Positions 1-7,864 are shown, numbered from the stretch's first letter. The stretch is DNA of 11,567 nucleotides from Candidatus Bathyarchaeota archaeon (GCA_003662715.1 QMYO01000025.1:1-11567), one strand, 5' to 3'. Notes: generated by a model not told the origin, from the letters alone. Numbers and translations: made by a program.

Positions 1-451
1 AAAGCTTGAGAGTAAAGGGTTGATAAAGGTTCTTGATTTGGAGGCTATTAAGGGCGCTGGGTTAAGCGCTAACATCGAGTTTATCTTGAATGCTTTAAGG
101 GAGATAGGGGCTAAACGTTTGGTTATTGACTCTTTAACGGCTTTCCTCAGCGCCTGCGAAGAAAAGTTTGAATACAGAACACTCATGCATCTTTTCTATA
201 AGATATTGAAGAAGCTGGGCTGCACCACCATAATGACCTGCAGTGTACCCACTGGTCTAGAAACGCTTGGGCTCGGCATAGAAGAGTTCATAGCTGACTC
301 CGTCATAACGCTGGAAAGCGTCATCCGAGATGGAGAACTTAAAACCAGATTTCTAATACGCAAAATGAGAGGAACCAACCACAGCAAGAAATATCACGAA
401 GTTATCATAGGTGGAAAGGGATTAGAAATCGTGGCTTTCTCCATGACGTGA
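1..451 (+). CDS. KaiC-like RecA-superfamily ATPase, 5'-truncated by window edge
   Basis: This is the C-terminal ~149 residues of a KaiC/RadA-type ATPase. The frame is open to the window edge (first full codon at base 2), so the TTG at 20 is an internal leucine and not a start. Visible motifs are a Walker B strand (RLVIDSLTAF), the 'TTIMTCSVP' strand with the following loop, and the C-terminal signature KMRGTNHSKKYHEV followed by a short beta segment (IIGGKGLEIV), which is characteristic of KaiC-family domains. Walker A and the catalytic glutamates lie outside the window. Family knowledge: archaeal KaiC-like ATPases are proposed hubs of signal transduction, usually next to sensor or output-domain genes. 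That fits here, because a membrane sensor starts one base after the stop codon. RadA recombinase is less likely because of the KMRGTNHS motif and the neighbours. Confidence 0.88.
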   Translation, partial: KLESKGLIKVLDLEAIKGAGLSANIEFILNALREIGAKRLVIDSLTAFLSACEEKFEYRTLMHLFYKILKKLGCTTIMTCSVPTGLETLGLGIEEFIADSVITLESVIRDGELKTRFLIRKMRGTNHSKKYHEVIIGGKGLEIVAFSMT

Positions 452-452
452 G

Positions 453-2360
453 ATGGTTCTTTGGGAAATCCCGATGATAGGGTTAATTCTTTACCTAGCT
501 TTCCTATCAGCTTTAGGAACTTTGATACTTTTCCTTATTCGTCAGAAAGGAACCTATCTCAGATCGGTTCAATTGCTTTTCGCTGCAGCCTCCATATTAA
601 TTGCGTTAGCAACCTCATTTGATTTAATTTCGGAGTATCTGGTTAAAACAGAGAAGATTGCCCCTTATTCGGAGATTGGATATATTATCGCAGTCTTCCT
701 ATCTGTGATGATGGTAGAACACGCTGCATTGATAGTGTACAAGGGAAAACAAAAGAAAGCCTCTTGGAAGAAGTTTTTTTCAGATAAGTTAAACCTTCTT
801 TCCATCTCATATAAGGGATATATTGTTCTTGCCTTATTTTTGACAGTGATTTTTCATCCTTGGAAAACACAGCTGGCTAGAAATATATGGGGAACCCCAA
901 CCTACATCTCAATTAACCATGAACTGTGGTACATAGTCTTTTTATTACCTATTCCCATAGTCTTTATAGCATATCCTTGTATGCTGTTCATACTTTCTAG
1001 CCGTAAGTATAAGGAAGAATCTGTGGTAACGACATTAAAGTTGCTTGCAATATGCTGGATTTGTGTAGGCTCCGCCGTATCTGTCTTCTACGGTTTACGA
1101 GGCCAACTGGGAATTGCGACAAATGATATCAATTTTTTACTTTATACTGTTTGTTTTGGAATTATAGCTTATTCTTTCAAGAAAACAAATATTTTAGAAA
1201 GTTTCTTCGAAAAGGTGCATCCATCTTTTCCTTTTAGTGGAGGTGAAAGCGTTCTTTTCACCTATACATCCAAGATAGATAAGATGAAGATGTTCTCAAC
1301 CTTGATTTGGGAAGGATTGACCGCGGGAAACAGGGTTATTTATAAATATCCAGATAATGAAGATACAGTAGTTAGGAAGAAACTGAAAGAACATGGCGTT
1401 AATGTCGAAAAACATGAGAGAGATGGCTCCCTCATTTTGACGACTTTGTCACAATTCTATCTCTCAGATGGGCTTTTTAATGAAGAAAAAGCAATCAGAA
1501 CCCTAAATGAACTCAAAGCAAATTCATTAAAAAGCGGTTATCCACAACTAATAGACTTCGTAGACCTTGGCGACCTCTCATTTCTCAGAGGAAATGAGGA
1601 CAAATACATCGAATATCTGAATGATGATAGATGGAAAACTTACGTGGATGAGCATGTGATCGAACTGTTTGCTGTTAACTCAGAGAAAATAAGCAAAAAC
1701 CTTCTTAACCAACTGCAAACGCACGGGCCCTTACCTTCAATTCATCCTATCGATCTTATTACACAGATGAATACATTCTCAAAGACGCTGGGGCTAACCC
1801 ATCGACAGATTGCTGGAAGAGAGATTCTGTTTGATTTTGATCCTTCGTCTAACTATGAGAAAATTATTAGAGATTTTGTAACTGAAGCTTTAGCTAACGC
1901 TGAGCAAGTGACACTTTTTACACATAGAGGTAGTGCTGTCTATTCGGTTCTAGACAATAAAGAATCACTCAAGGTTATACTCTTGTCGCAACGCATCTCA
2001 GCTCCCCAAGTAGAAGCTCAGATGAATGAAATCCTATTGCCCGCAAACAACACTGCTCTACTGCTTGATGCGCTAGATAAAACGCTGAAAACGCTTTTAC
2101 ATGGCAATCTAAACATAATTTTTGACAATTTATCCAGCTTAATCTTATCGGTTGGCTTGCAGAAAACTTATCAATTCGTGCGCTACACACTTGACATGCT
2201 GGCTTCAACGAATTCAACCGCCCTGTTTTTATTCAATCCAAACGCTCATGACCAAAAAGTTACATCAAGCGTAAGAGCTCTCTTCAGCAACCATATAAGT
2301 TATGGAAAAGATGGACTACAAGTTATCAAACTTTCTGAATCAGAAACTGAAAATCCATAA
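453..2360 (+). CDS. Seven-TM sensor with MEDS domain and Walker A-less KaiC-like domain
   Basis: A 635-aa predicted membrane signalling protein. Residues ~7-245 contain seven hydrophobic helices (about 7-29, 39-61, 74-95, 119-137, 160-182, 194-213, 225-242). Residues ~262-425 match the pattern of a MEDS (DcmR-type sensory) domain: EGLTAGNRVIYKYP, then LKEHGVNV, LSQFYLSDGLF and the AIRTLNELKANSLKSGY helix. Residues ~430-628 form a second RecA/KaiC-like fold. It has a Walker B-like strand (NLNIIFDNLSSLIL, 552-565), but where Walker A belongs there is LFTHRGSAVYSVL, without G-K-T/S, so ATP hydrolysis is unlikely. ATG 453 follows the upstream TGA by one base, implying translational coupling; only a weak GTGAG precedes it. 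M8 (474) is an alternative start and would keep every helix. Inferred role: membrane-tethered sensor or scaffold for the adjacent KaiC-like ATPase. The ligand is unknown. Confidence 0.85.
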   Translation: MVLWEIPMIGLILYLAFLSALGTLILFLIRQKGTYLRSVQLLFAAASILIALATSFDLISEYLVKTEKIAPYSEIGYIIAVFLSVMMVEHAALIVYKGKQKKASWKKFFSDKLNLLSISYKGYIVLALFLTVIFHPWKTQLARNIWGTPTYISINHELWYIVFLLPIPIVFIAYPCMLFILSSRKYKEESVVTTLKLLAICWICVGSAVSVFYGLRGQLGIATNDINFLLYTVCFGIIAYSFKKTNILESFFEKVHPSFPFSGGESVLFTYTSKIDKMKMFSTLIWEGLTAGNRVIYKYPDNEDTVVRKKLKEHGVNVEKHERDGSLILTTLSQFYLSDGLFNEEKAIRTLNELKANSLKSGYPQLIDFVDLGDLSFLRGNEDKYIEYLNDDRWKTYVDEHVIELFAVNSEKISKNLLNQLQTHGPLPSIHPIDLITQMNTFSKTLGLTHRQIAGREILFDFDPSSNYEKIIRDFVTEALANAEQVTLFTHRGSAVYSVLDNKESLKVILLSQRISAPQVEAQMNEILLPANNTALLLDALDKTLKTLLHGNLNIIFDNLSSLILSVGLQKTYQFVRYTLDMLASTNSTALFLFNPNAHDQKVTSSVRALFSNHISYGKDGLQVIKLSESETENP

Positions 2361-2373
2361 ATGAGGTTTAACC

Positions 2374-2685
2374 ATGAACACCAAGGAAAAATTCAATAAA
2401 CTTCTCCTCAAAATCATAGATGAAGAACTGAAACATATCTTTGGAGAAGTCGCCACGTCAATCATCTACAATTATTTGGAAAGGAATTACTCGTTAAAGC
2501 GAGAAGAGATTCCAGAAAAATTAGAAGTCTTCACTAGAGGCATCGAACAATTTCTAGGTTCAGGAGCGCAGGTGGTGCAGAAAATAACTCTGCAAAAGCT
2601 ATCCGCATGTTCGGGAGTTCAATGTCAAGTTAAAGAAGGCTACAGCTTCGTAGATTATGTAACTGAAATAAAGAACAAACTTTAG
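2374..2685 (+). CDS. Small soluble protein, possible NitrOD5-like output domain
   Basis: A 103-aa protein with no signal peptide or TM. It starts 13 nt after the sensor stop, with a GAGGT ribosome binding site at 2363-2367, 6 nt before the ATG, so it is almost certainly the third gene of the operon. It is mostly helical: an N-terminal helix (FNKLLLKIIDEELKHIFGE), then IIYNYLERNYSLKREEIPEK, then FTRGIEQFLGSGAQVVQKI, and a C-terminal YSFVDYVTEI. This layout, especially 'yl e...lkreeIPeK...f...le..fG.GA.v.e..i...L' and the terminal 'FvdYv', resembles from memory small archaeal output domains annotated NitrOD5. That name is tentative and was not searched. Two cysteines (CSGVQC) lie near the C-terminus. 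Inferred role: response or partner protein of the KaiC/MEDS pair. No enzymatic motif is visible. Confidence 0.75.
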   Translation: MNTKEKFNKLLLKIIDEELKHIFGEVATSIIYNYLERNYSLKREEIPEKLEVFTRGIEQFLGSGAQVVQKITLQKLSACSGVQCQVKEGYSFVDYVTEIKNKL

Positions 2686-2728
2686 ATTAGTGCAAAAACC
2701 AAAATTTCTTAATCAGTTGTTTAGCTAA

Positions 2729-2740
2729 AACATAAAAAAA
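2729..2740 (-). terminator. U-tract terminator of the malic enzyme gene
   Basis: Read on the minus strand just after the malic enzyme stop, the sequence is AATTTTTTTATGTTTT, with seven consecutive T at 2739-2733 and four more nearby. Archaeal transcription commonly terminates at such U-runs without a hairpin. Immediately beyond it, 2717-2731 (TGTTTAGCTAAAACA) is a near-perfect palindrome broken by one extra A. It lies in the convergent intergenic gap (2686-2752) and could act in both directions. The evidence is base composition only. Confidence 0.4.
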
Positions 2741-2752
2741 TTGGAGAGAAGG

Positions 2753-4129
2753 CTATGGGCTTCCTATAATCTCCTCTTCAGGTGGGGGAGATGGAATTAA
2801 GCCTTCTTTCATAAGCTTGGCTGTTGATTCTCTGGCGTTTCTAATAATTGAAACAGCTCTGTCCCACAATTCCTGCCTACTCAACTTAACTCTAGCAACA
2901 CCTTCTTCTATTGACTTTAAGGCGCAAGCAACCGCCTCTCGGGGATACACCTCCCACTCGTCCATTCTAGGAACAATATCTCCCTCATGAATTCCTCTCT
3001 CTTCAGCGAAATTTGCTAGCTCCATGGCAGCGGCAATACACATGTCATCAGTAATCGTCTTTGCCTTCACATCTAAAACTCCTCTAAAAATGGCTGGAAA
3101 GCCCAAAGAGTTGTTTATCTGATTTTCAAAGTCAGACCTACCAGTTGCAACAATCTTGACGCCAGCCTCTTTTGCCTCCCAAGGCCATATTTCAGGAATA
3201 GGATTTGCGCAAGCAAATACTATAGAGTCGGTTGCCATGTTGGATACCCATTCTTTCTTTATGGTGCCTGGTCCAGGTTTGGATGCGGCTATGCAGGCGT
3301 CAACATCTTTTAAAGCTTCGGGTATGCCTCCTGTTCTTCCTTCACCGTTGGTTTTTAGACAGAAATCCCATTTCCACGGGTTTGCTTTCTTTGCAGCCTC
3401 TAAATCTTTTCTGTTAGGATGCAGGATTCCCTTGGTGTCAACCACAATAATGTTTTCCGGCTTAACACCTGCTCTCATTAGAACAATGGCTGTTCTTGTG
3501 TTTGCTGCCCCCACACCTATTAGGGTTATCAGCGCATCATTCATTTTTTTGCCCACGATTTTTAGAGCGTTAATCAACCCGGCCAATATCACTGTGGCTG
3601 TGCCCTGTTGGTCATCGTGCCAAACCGGGATTTTGAGTTGCTCTCTCACGTGCTCAAGTATGTAGAAGCATTTCGGCTTGCTTATATCCTCAAGGTTGAT
3701 GCCTCCGAACGTGGGCTCTAACCATCTGCACGCGGTTATGATTTCGTCTGGGTCTTTAGTTCCTAAACAAATTGGAAAAGCGTCAACTCCGCCTAGATAC
3801 TTGAATAGTAAGGCTTTTCCTTCCATCACGGGCAAGCCAGCTTCGGGTCCTATGTCGCCTAAACCGAGCACTCTAGTTCCATCGCTTACAACGGCTACGT
3901 AGTTCCACTTGTTGGTGTGGTGGAAAACCTGTTCTGGTTCTTCCTTAATTTTTTTACATGAAGCTGCCACCCCGGGCGTGTACCATATGGCGAAGTCGGA
4001 TGGAGTTCTTATGGCGCATTTAGGCATAACTTGAACCTTTCCTTCATAGAAGGGGTGGTAGGCTAGAGCGAGTTTAGCTGGTTTCTTTGCTTTGGCTAAA
4101 AGTTCTTCAACCGTCATTTTTTTGTTCAT
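2753..4129 (-). CDS. Malic enzyme, NAD(P)-dependent malate dehydrogenase (decarboxylating)
   Basis: Oxidatively decarboxylates malate to pyruvate and CO2 with reduction of NAD(P)+; cytoplasmic, linking the TCA pool to pyruvate. The protein is 458 aa from ATG 4129, the size of the short bacterial/archaeal type without a phosphotransacetylase-like domain. Numbered from that start: WYTPGVAASCKKI (catalytic Tyr ~50), VSDGTRVLGLGDIGPEAG (82 on) with PVMEGKALLFKYLGG (Lys ~105), metal-binding NLEDI and PVWHDDQQGTATV (Asp 172-173), Rossmann LIGVGAANTRTA (203 on), FACANPIPEI (Asn 309), and ATGRSDFENQINNSLGFP (substrate-contacting Asn pair). The C-terminus carries a proline/acidic tail. The frame stays open to ATG 4189, but GGTGGA at 4135-4140, the position of the TATA-like box and the usual family N-terminus favour 4129. 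The gene is monocistronic, convergent with the upstream operon and downstream of the surface-protein operon on the same strand. Cofactor preference cannot be read reliably. Confidence 0.95.
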   Translation of the reverse strand: MNKKMTVEELLAKAKKPAKLALAYHPFYEGKVQVMPKCAIRTPSDFAIWYTPGVAASCKKIKEEPEQVFHHTNKWNYVAVVSDGTRVLGLGDIGPEAGLPVMEGKALLFKYLGGVDAFPICLGTKDPDEIITACRWLEPTFGGINLEDISKPKCFYILEHVREQLKIPVWHDDQQGTATVILAGLINALKIVGKKMNDALITLIGVGAANTRTAIVLMRAGVKPENIIVVDTKGILHPNRKDLEAAKKANPWKWDFCLKTNGEGRTGGIPEALKDVDACIAASKPGPGTIKKEWVSNMATDSIVFACANPIPEIWPWEAKEAGVKIVATGRSDFENQINNSLGFPAIFRGVLDVKAKTITDDMCIAAAMELANFAEERGIHEGDIVPRMDEWEVYPREAVACALKSIEEGVARVKLSRQELWDRAVSIIRNARESTAKLMKEGLIPSPPPEEEIIGSP

Positions 4130-4134
4130 ATAGT

Positions 4135-4140
4135 TCCACC
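4135..4140 (-). promoter_or_regulatory. Ribosome binding site setting the malic enzyme start
   Basis: The minus strand reads GGTGGA, then a 5-nt spacer (ACTAT), then ATG at 4129. This matches the GGTGA part of the archaeal anti-Shine-Dalgarno complement at ideal spacing, and is the main reason to choose 4129 over the in-frame ATGs at 4189 and 4168. A competing GGAG lies 4 nt before the ATG at 4168, but that site falls upstream of the predicted transcription start. Confidence 0.6.
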
Positions 4141-4176
4141 TAGAAGAACTTGAGAAGTTGTTGTTCATGCTACTCC

Positions 4177-4186
4177 AAAATTTAAG
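4177..4186 (-). promoter_or_regulatory. TATA-like box for the malic enzyme gene
   Basis: The minus strand reads CTTAAATTTT. At usual archaeal spacing (~25 nt) transcription would begin near 4155, giving a leader of about 25 nt that contains the GGTGGA site at 4135-4140. If correct, ATG 4189 and probably ATG 4168 would not be on the transcript. This is a prediction from sequence only. Confidence 0.4.
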
Positions 4187-4229
4187 CATTGTGGCAAAGA
4201 AGTGTGTAAAAAGTGAAATGCTGCTTTTG

Positions 4230-5660
4230 TTACTCGCCTTTTTTCATTAGTCGGCGGGCATAAAAAACCAGAAAAATTATGGTCAACACAACTGACGTGG
4301 TTAGGATGTAGAAAAGTAATTCAAGTGTAAAATCTCTTTGAAAGGTTATTGAGATTGTGGTGTCTTCTGTGAGTTCAACGGTTTTCTCTCTTTGCTTCTC
4401 ACCTATACGGACGATTATTCTGTAAGTTTCCTCCTTAAGGTTGAAGGCAACTATTCCTTCAGTTGTTTCACCATTTAATATCAGAGTTTCGTTCAGTTTA
4501 ACCTTAACTAAAGCTCCGTCGACTAATGTTCCATCTTTATCAGCGACTTTAACAGTTAAAGTGTATGTTCTCAGGTCTGCGTCAAATTGAACAGTTATCG
4601 TTACGTTACTTCTTAGGTTAACGTTCTCTGTCTTGCTTAAGTCATTCTTGGAAACATTAAGAATGTACTCGCCTTCGCTCAGTAAATCGGTGAAAAAACC
4701 GTTATCGTCCGTAATACCGCTCGAAACAGTTCTTCCAAGATTGTCGCGGATAAAGACTTTGGCTCCAGACATGGGCTTGTTGTCACTCCAAACAGCGTGG
4801 ACATCAATTTCAAAAGTTCTTAGGGGAACCGTAATGTTAAGATGTAGAGTCGCTTCTGTGCTCTTTGTTAGCTGGATTGTGGTGGTGTTGGAAGATGATT
4901 CGTAAGAGGCTTCAATTAAATAGTTTCCGAAAGAGAGTTGAGGGAAATTAGCTATTCCAACTTCGGTTATCGTTGATTTTTCCCATTCATCATCTCTCAA
5001 AATAGCTACTTTTGCCCCTGATATTGGATGGTCTTCCTTATCGAAGACCATTACATCCAAACTATAAACGCTGCAGTTTGCTATATAGCTGGTTGTTGAA
5101 TTGTTGAAATTAAATATGCTATCGTGAACTTGTCTAGCCAGCCAATTCGTTTGGACACTATATTCATAATATGGCATTTGTGGAAAAACAGCTAGCCCCT
5201 GATCGTTTGTGTTGGATTTAAGGGTCTGAGGTATATCTTTTTCCCAATGAATAGTTACCTCTGCTCCTTTCAGTGGACGGCTTTCGCCATCCTGAGTCAA
5301 AACTTCCAGATCAGAAACATCACAAACGATGACGAAACTGTTTACGTTATCGCTCAAATCAACCGTTTCATACGCTACTTCTACACTGCGCCAGTAAATT
5401 GTCACGATAGCTGATGGTATGCTTGAGTATACATCACTGAATACGGCGACACCTGAAGCGTTAGTTAGTTCATATGAGCTCCTATAGTCACCTGGACCGT
5501 ATAATGTGGTAACCCTGACCCAAGCGGCGCTTAGAGGGTCTCCTGCTGTGTCTACAGCTTTTATGACCAGCGTATAGGTACCTGCTGCAGACACAGAGGT
5601 CAACCAATAAAGGAAGACGACTAGAAGCGGCATTAAAGCTCTCAGAGATTTTTTCATCAT
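4230..5660 (-). CDS. Surface protein with signal peptide, five Ig/CarboxypepD_reg-like repeats and C-terminal anchor
   Basis: A 476-aa predicted exported protein. Residues 1-25 form a Sec signal peptide (MMKKSLRAL, hydrophobic core, ending SVSAAG). Residues ~29-442 contain five tandem beta-sandwich repeats of about 80 residues, starting near 29, 116, 199, 282 and 365. Each has the pattern 'tytl.v.a.D..g.pl.gA.V.v......tt...G.a.F.....g.Y.v', as in CarboxypepD_reg or Cna-B-like domains. A TM helix (446-467) and a basic tail (ARRLMKKGE) anchor the C-terminus with the repeats outside the cell. Roughly eight N-x-S/T sequons suggest N-glycosylation. The ATG overlaps the upstream gene's stop by one base (TAATG). 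GGGAGGT (5663-5669) sits 2 nt from the first ATG but 5 nt from the second (5657), so the latter may be the true start. Inferred role: structural or adhesive envelope protein working with the 720-aa neighbour. No ligand or enzymatic motif is visible. Confidence 0.82.
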   Translation of the reverse strand: MMKKSLRALMPLLVVFLYWLTSVSAAGTYTLVIKAVDTAGDPLSAAWVRVTTLYGPGDYRSSYELTNASGVAVFSDVYSSIPSAIVTIYWRSVEVAYETVDLSDNVNSFVIVCDVSDLEVLTQDGESRPLKGAEVTIHWEKDIPQTLKSNTNDQGLAVFPQMPYYEYSVQTNWLARQVHDSIFNFNNSTTSYIANCSVYSLDVMVFDKEDHPISGAKVAILRDDEWEKSTITEVGIANFPQLSFGNYLIEASYESSSNTTTIQLTKSTEATLHLNITVPLRTFEIDVHAVWSDNKPMSGAKVFIRDNLGRTVSSGITDDNGFFTDLLSEGEYILNVSKNDLSKTENVNLRSNVTITVQFDADLRTYTLTVKVADKDGTLVDGALVKVKLNETLILNGETTEGIVAFNLKEETYRIIVRIGEKQREKTVELTEDTTISITFQRDFTLELLFYILTTSVVLTIIFLVFYARRLMKKGE

Positions 5661-7822
5661 TAACCTCCCTCAGTAGATATAATTTCAGGCGCGTATGGTT
5701 CCAAAAACATCCAGTAGTAATCTTGTACTTCCTCAAAACCATCAACTTGGCTGCCTCCGTCGTACATCCACATAGCCCATGTATAATTGTAGTTTGTGTT
5801 CTCAACAATAGTATAGCTGGTTCCCTGACAGTTTACCGCTTCAAATTCAATTGAACCTTGCTTAACTCCACCTGGAGCTGCCTCAGTAATTGAAAAACGA
5901 GTTCGGTTGGCATCAAGACTTTTAAGGTTTACAAGTCCCTTAACATTGATTATCAATCCACGCCCAATTTGTTCATTCCAGTGGGCGCCCCAATATCCTG
6001 GATATTCATATTCTTCATGCGTGGGGTCCTGCCACCAAGGCAAATAATCATACGCATCATTATACACTTGTCCCGTCTGATTGTTGAGGTAGGCGAACCA
6101 TTTTGGTTCGCCCTTGCCCATAACCGACGCGAACCATAATCCGTTGTCTGTCTGGTTTTGCTTCCAGTATATGTGTGTATTTATTTGAGAGTACTTCACG
6201 TTGGCAGTTATAAAAACTACGGCGTATGTGTCGTAGTAATTATTGGAGTGATGGTTAACATCGTAAACACATTGAACTTCGGTGGAGTTAAGAAGTGCTA
6301 TCAGACGGACGGCGGCTCTTGTTTCGGTTCCGCTGTACACGTATTTAATTTGCCACTGACCATATGGTCGCCACTCAGCCAATGATCCATCATGAGTACC
6401 AAAGGCGTGCAGGTTCCAAGGTCCAAAGCATAAGCCGGTGGTTGGGTCTTTAATTAACAAAGCTGCGGCACCGTAATAATCATAAGGATAATCAGGTGAC
6501 TGTGTGTGACCTACTCCAATGAATTCAACTTCGAATCTGTTCGTTCTTGCCAAATAGGCTCCAGGAATATACTGAAGGTCACTGGAGCCTTGATACGGCT
6601 CGGCATCTAAGTCGTCTACCCACCATATTTTTACCCTTTGACGTGTAATATTGAGCGTTGGAAACTTAACTTGGAATACTAAGCGATTTGTGGAGTTGAA
6701 GAAATAATATGGGTCAGCTAAATCTCTAGGCACTTCAATAATTTGACCATGCCAGTTTACCTCATCCCATATCTCATATTGGGAAGGAGAGATAACAAAC
6801 GCGCTGTCAACACCGTTCTCTGTTACATTTACGCGAAACTGTTTTGTTGGCAAAGATGGAATTGGAGGAAAGACTGTTCCATTAAAGTCTAGCTGCTCTC
6901 CGTTCCAATACCATTGTCCTTTCACGCCAGCCTCTAAAGTGTAGATTTCATCACCAGTATTTGCTGGTCTTCCACTGGTCGGTGTGCCTTTATCCACCAT
7001 GAACTCTATGCTTGTGTACGTTGAGGAAACTGCTGTTATACCTCTATTGTCCTCTACTGCAACAATTAACCATTTATAGTAAGGCTGTTCAATACTGTTC
7101 TCAAATACAAGTCTATATCCTCCCAACATTCGCTGAACAGCTGATAGATTTGCAATCGTCCAATCTTCCATTGATGGATCAAACCTGTAAACGAGAAAGT
7201 TTTCTGTTGTTAAGTCCGTAACTGGCAATCCGTTTTCGCGAGTTACATTTACGATTAATTCACTTATTTGAGGAGGCTCGGTAACTAGATAGCTCATGTT
7301 TAGTTCCATGCTGAGAGATACTAATATGGAATATCTATAGCCATAAAGACCAAAGTTTGTTAAGTTAATCAAAAGGTCTGCATAAATACTGGAGACGCTT
7401 ACAGGATAGTACCAGTAACACTTAATGAAGTTGTAAACTCTTCGTTCTGGAATGTATATCCCTCCAACAACTTTCGGAGAGCTAAGAAGTTGACTTGTGT
7501 TAAGAAAATCAACTGCAACGCCTGACCCAGCTAACCCTATTCTTAAGTCGTTCTTCCACTGGTTGAAAATCTGATTTATACCATTTCGATTAGGAACTCG
7601 TTCCTCAAAAGACGTTTTAGTGAAGTTAGCCAAGCTTATTTCCATTAAGTGGCGAGAGCCCACCCTTAAGTTGTCAATTAACGATAGATAATCTTCCCAT
7701 CTTTCATGTTTGAAGTAGGTCACTGTACTATACATAATCGCGCCTATGGCAATAATCATAATTGCAATCAGCAAAACTGCGAAGATTATGAATTGGCCTT
7801 GTTTTCCCCGTTTTTTCTTCAT
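5660..7822 (-). CDS. Large N-terminally anchored extracellular protein of unknown function, pilin-like N-terminus
   Basis: A 720-aa protein. A basic start, MKKKRGKQGQF, leads into one hydrophobic helix (about 11-33), and the rest is predicted extracellular. The K-R-G-K-Q-G-Q-hydrophobic start resembles archaeal class III (type IV pilin) signal sequences, with possible cleavage between G9 and Q10. However, position -2 is Q rather than a charged residue, so a simple signal anchor is equally possible. The ectodomain is rich in Trp/Tyr and has about fifteen N-x-S/T sequons. Residues ~186-275 (ISELIVNVTRENGLPVTDLT, then ENFLVY) look like an Ig/invasin-type module. I do not recognise the C-terminal half (e.g. 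YLPWWQDPTHEEYEYPGYWG). No TM follows the first helix. The gene is the first of a two-gene operon with the repeat protein, overlapping it by one base, and is preceded by a TATA-like box and a palindrome. Inferred role: cell-surface or pilus-associated assembly. No enzyme function should be assumed. Confidence 0.8.
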   Translation of the reverse strand: MKKKRGKQGQFIIFAVLLIAIMIIAIGAIMYSTVTYFKHERWEDYLSLIDNLRVGSRHLMEISLANFTKTSFEERVPNRNGINQIFNQWKNDLRIGLAGSGVAVDFLNTSQLLSSPKVVGGIYIPERRVYNFIKCYWYYPVSVSSIYADLLINLTNFGLYGYRYSILVSLSMELNMSYLVTEPPQISELIVNVTRENGLPVTDLTTENFLVYRFDPSMEDWTIANLSAVQRMLGGYRLVFENSIEQPYYKWLIVAVEDNRGITAVSSTYTSIEFMVDKGTPTSGRPANTGDEIYTLEAGVKGQWYWNGEQLDFNGTVFPPIPSLPTKQFRVNVTENGVDSAFVISPSQYEIWDEVNWHGQIIEVPRDLADPYYFFNSTNRLVFQVKFPTLNITRQRVKIWWVDDLDAEPYQGSSDLQYIPGAYLARTNRFEVEFIGVGHTQSPDYPYDYYGAAALLIKDPTTGLCFGPWNLHAFGTHDGSLAEWRPYGQWQIKYVYSGTETRAAVRLIALLNSTEVQCVYDVNHHSNNYYDTYAVVFITANVKYSQINTHIYWKQNQTDNGLWFASVMGKGEPKWFAYLNNQTGQVYNDAYDYLPWWQDPTHEEYEYPGYWGAHWNEQIGRGLIINVKGLVNLKSLDANRTRFSITEAAPGGVKQGSIEFEAVNCQGTSYTIVENTNYNYTWAMWMYDGGSQVDGFEEVQDYYWMFLEPYAPEIISTEGG
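5663..5669 (-). promoter_or_regulatory. Strong ribosome binding site inside the end of the upstream gene
   Basis: The minus strand reads GGGAGGT, then TA, then ATGATG. Spacing to the first ATG (5660) is only 2 nt and to the second (5657) is 5 nt, which favours initiation at the second. The site lies within the last codons (EGG) of the 720-aa gene, so reinitiation or coupling between the two surface proteins is likely. Confidence 0.6.
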
Positions 7823-7849
7823 TTTCGGTTTTTCCAGTTTAGGTTCAGA

Positions 7850-7864
7850 TTTAGATTATCTAAA
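7850..7864. promoter_or_regulatory. 15-bp palindrome at predicted transcription start of the surface operon
   Basis: TTTAGATTATCTAAA is a perfect inverted repeat, with 7-bp arms TTTAGAT/ATCTAAA around one central base. It lies 28 bases upstream of the 720-aa gene's ATG and about 25-30 nt downstream of the proposed TATA box, that is, over the expected transcription start. Archaeal repressors often bind there. The palindrome is directly visible; the operator role is inference. Confidence 0.35.

Noticed and set aside
20..451. TTG at 20 as the true start of the first gene
   Set aside because: The frame is open to the window edge, and the visible part begins in mid-domain, after the missing Walker A.
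3156..3665. A 169-codon plus-strand open frame across the malic enzyme gene
   Set aside because: It is antisense to strongly conserved malic enzyme motifs, has no recognisable domain or ribosome binding site, and is a shadow of codon bias.
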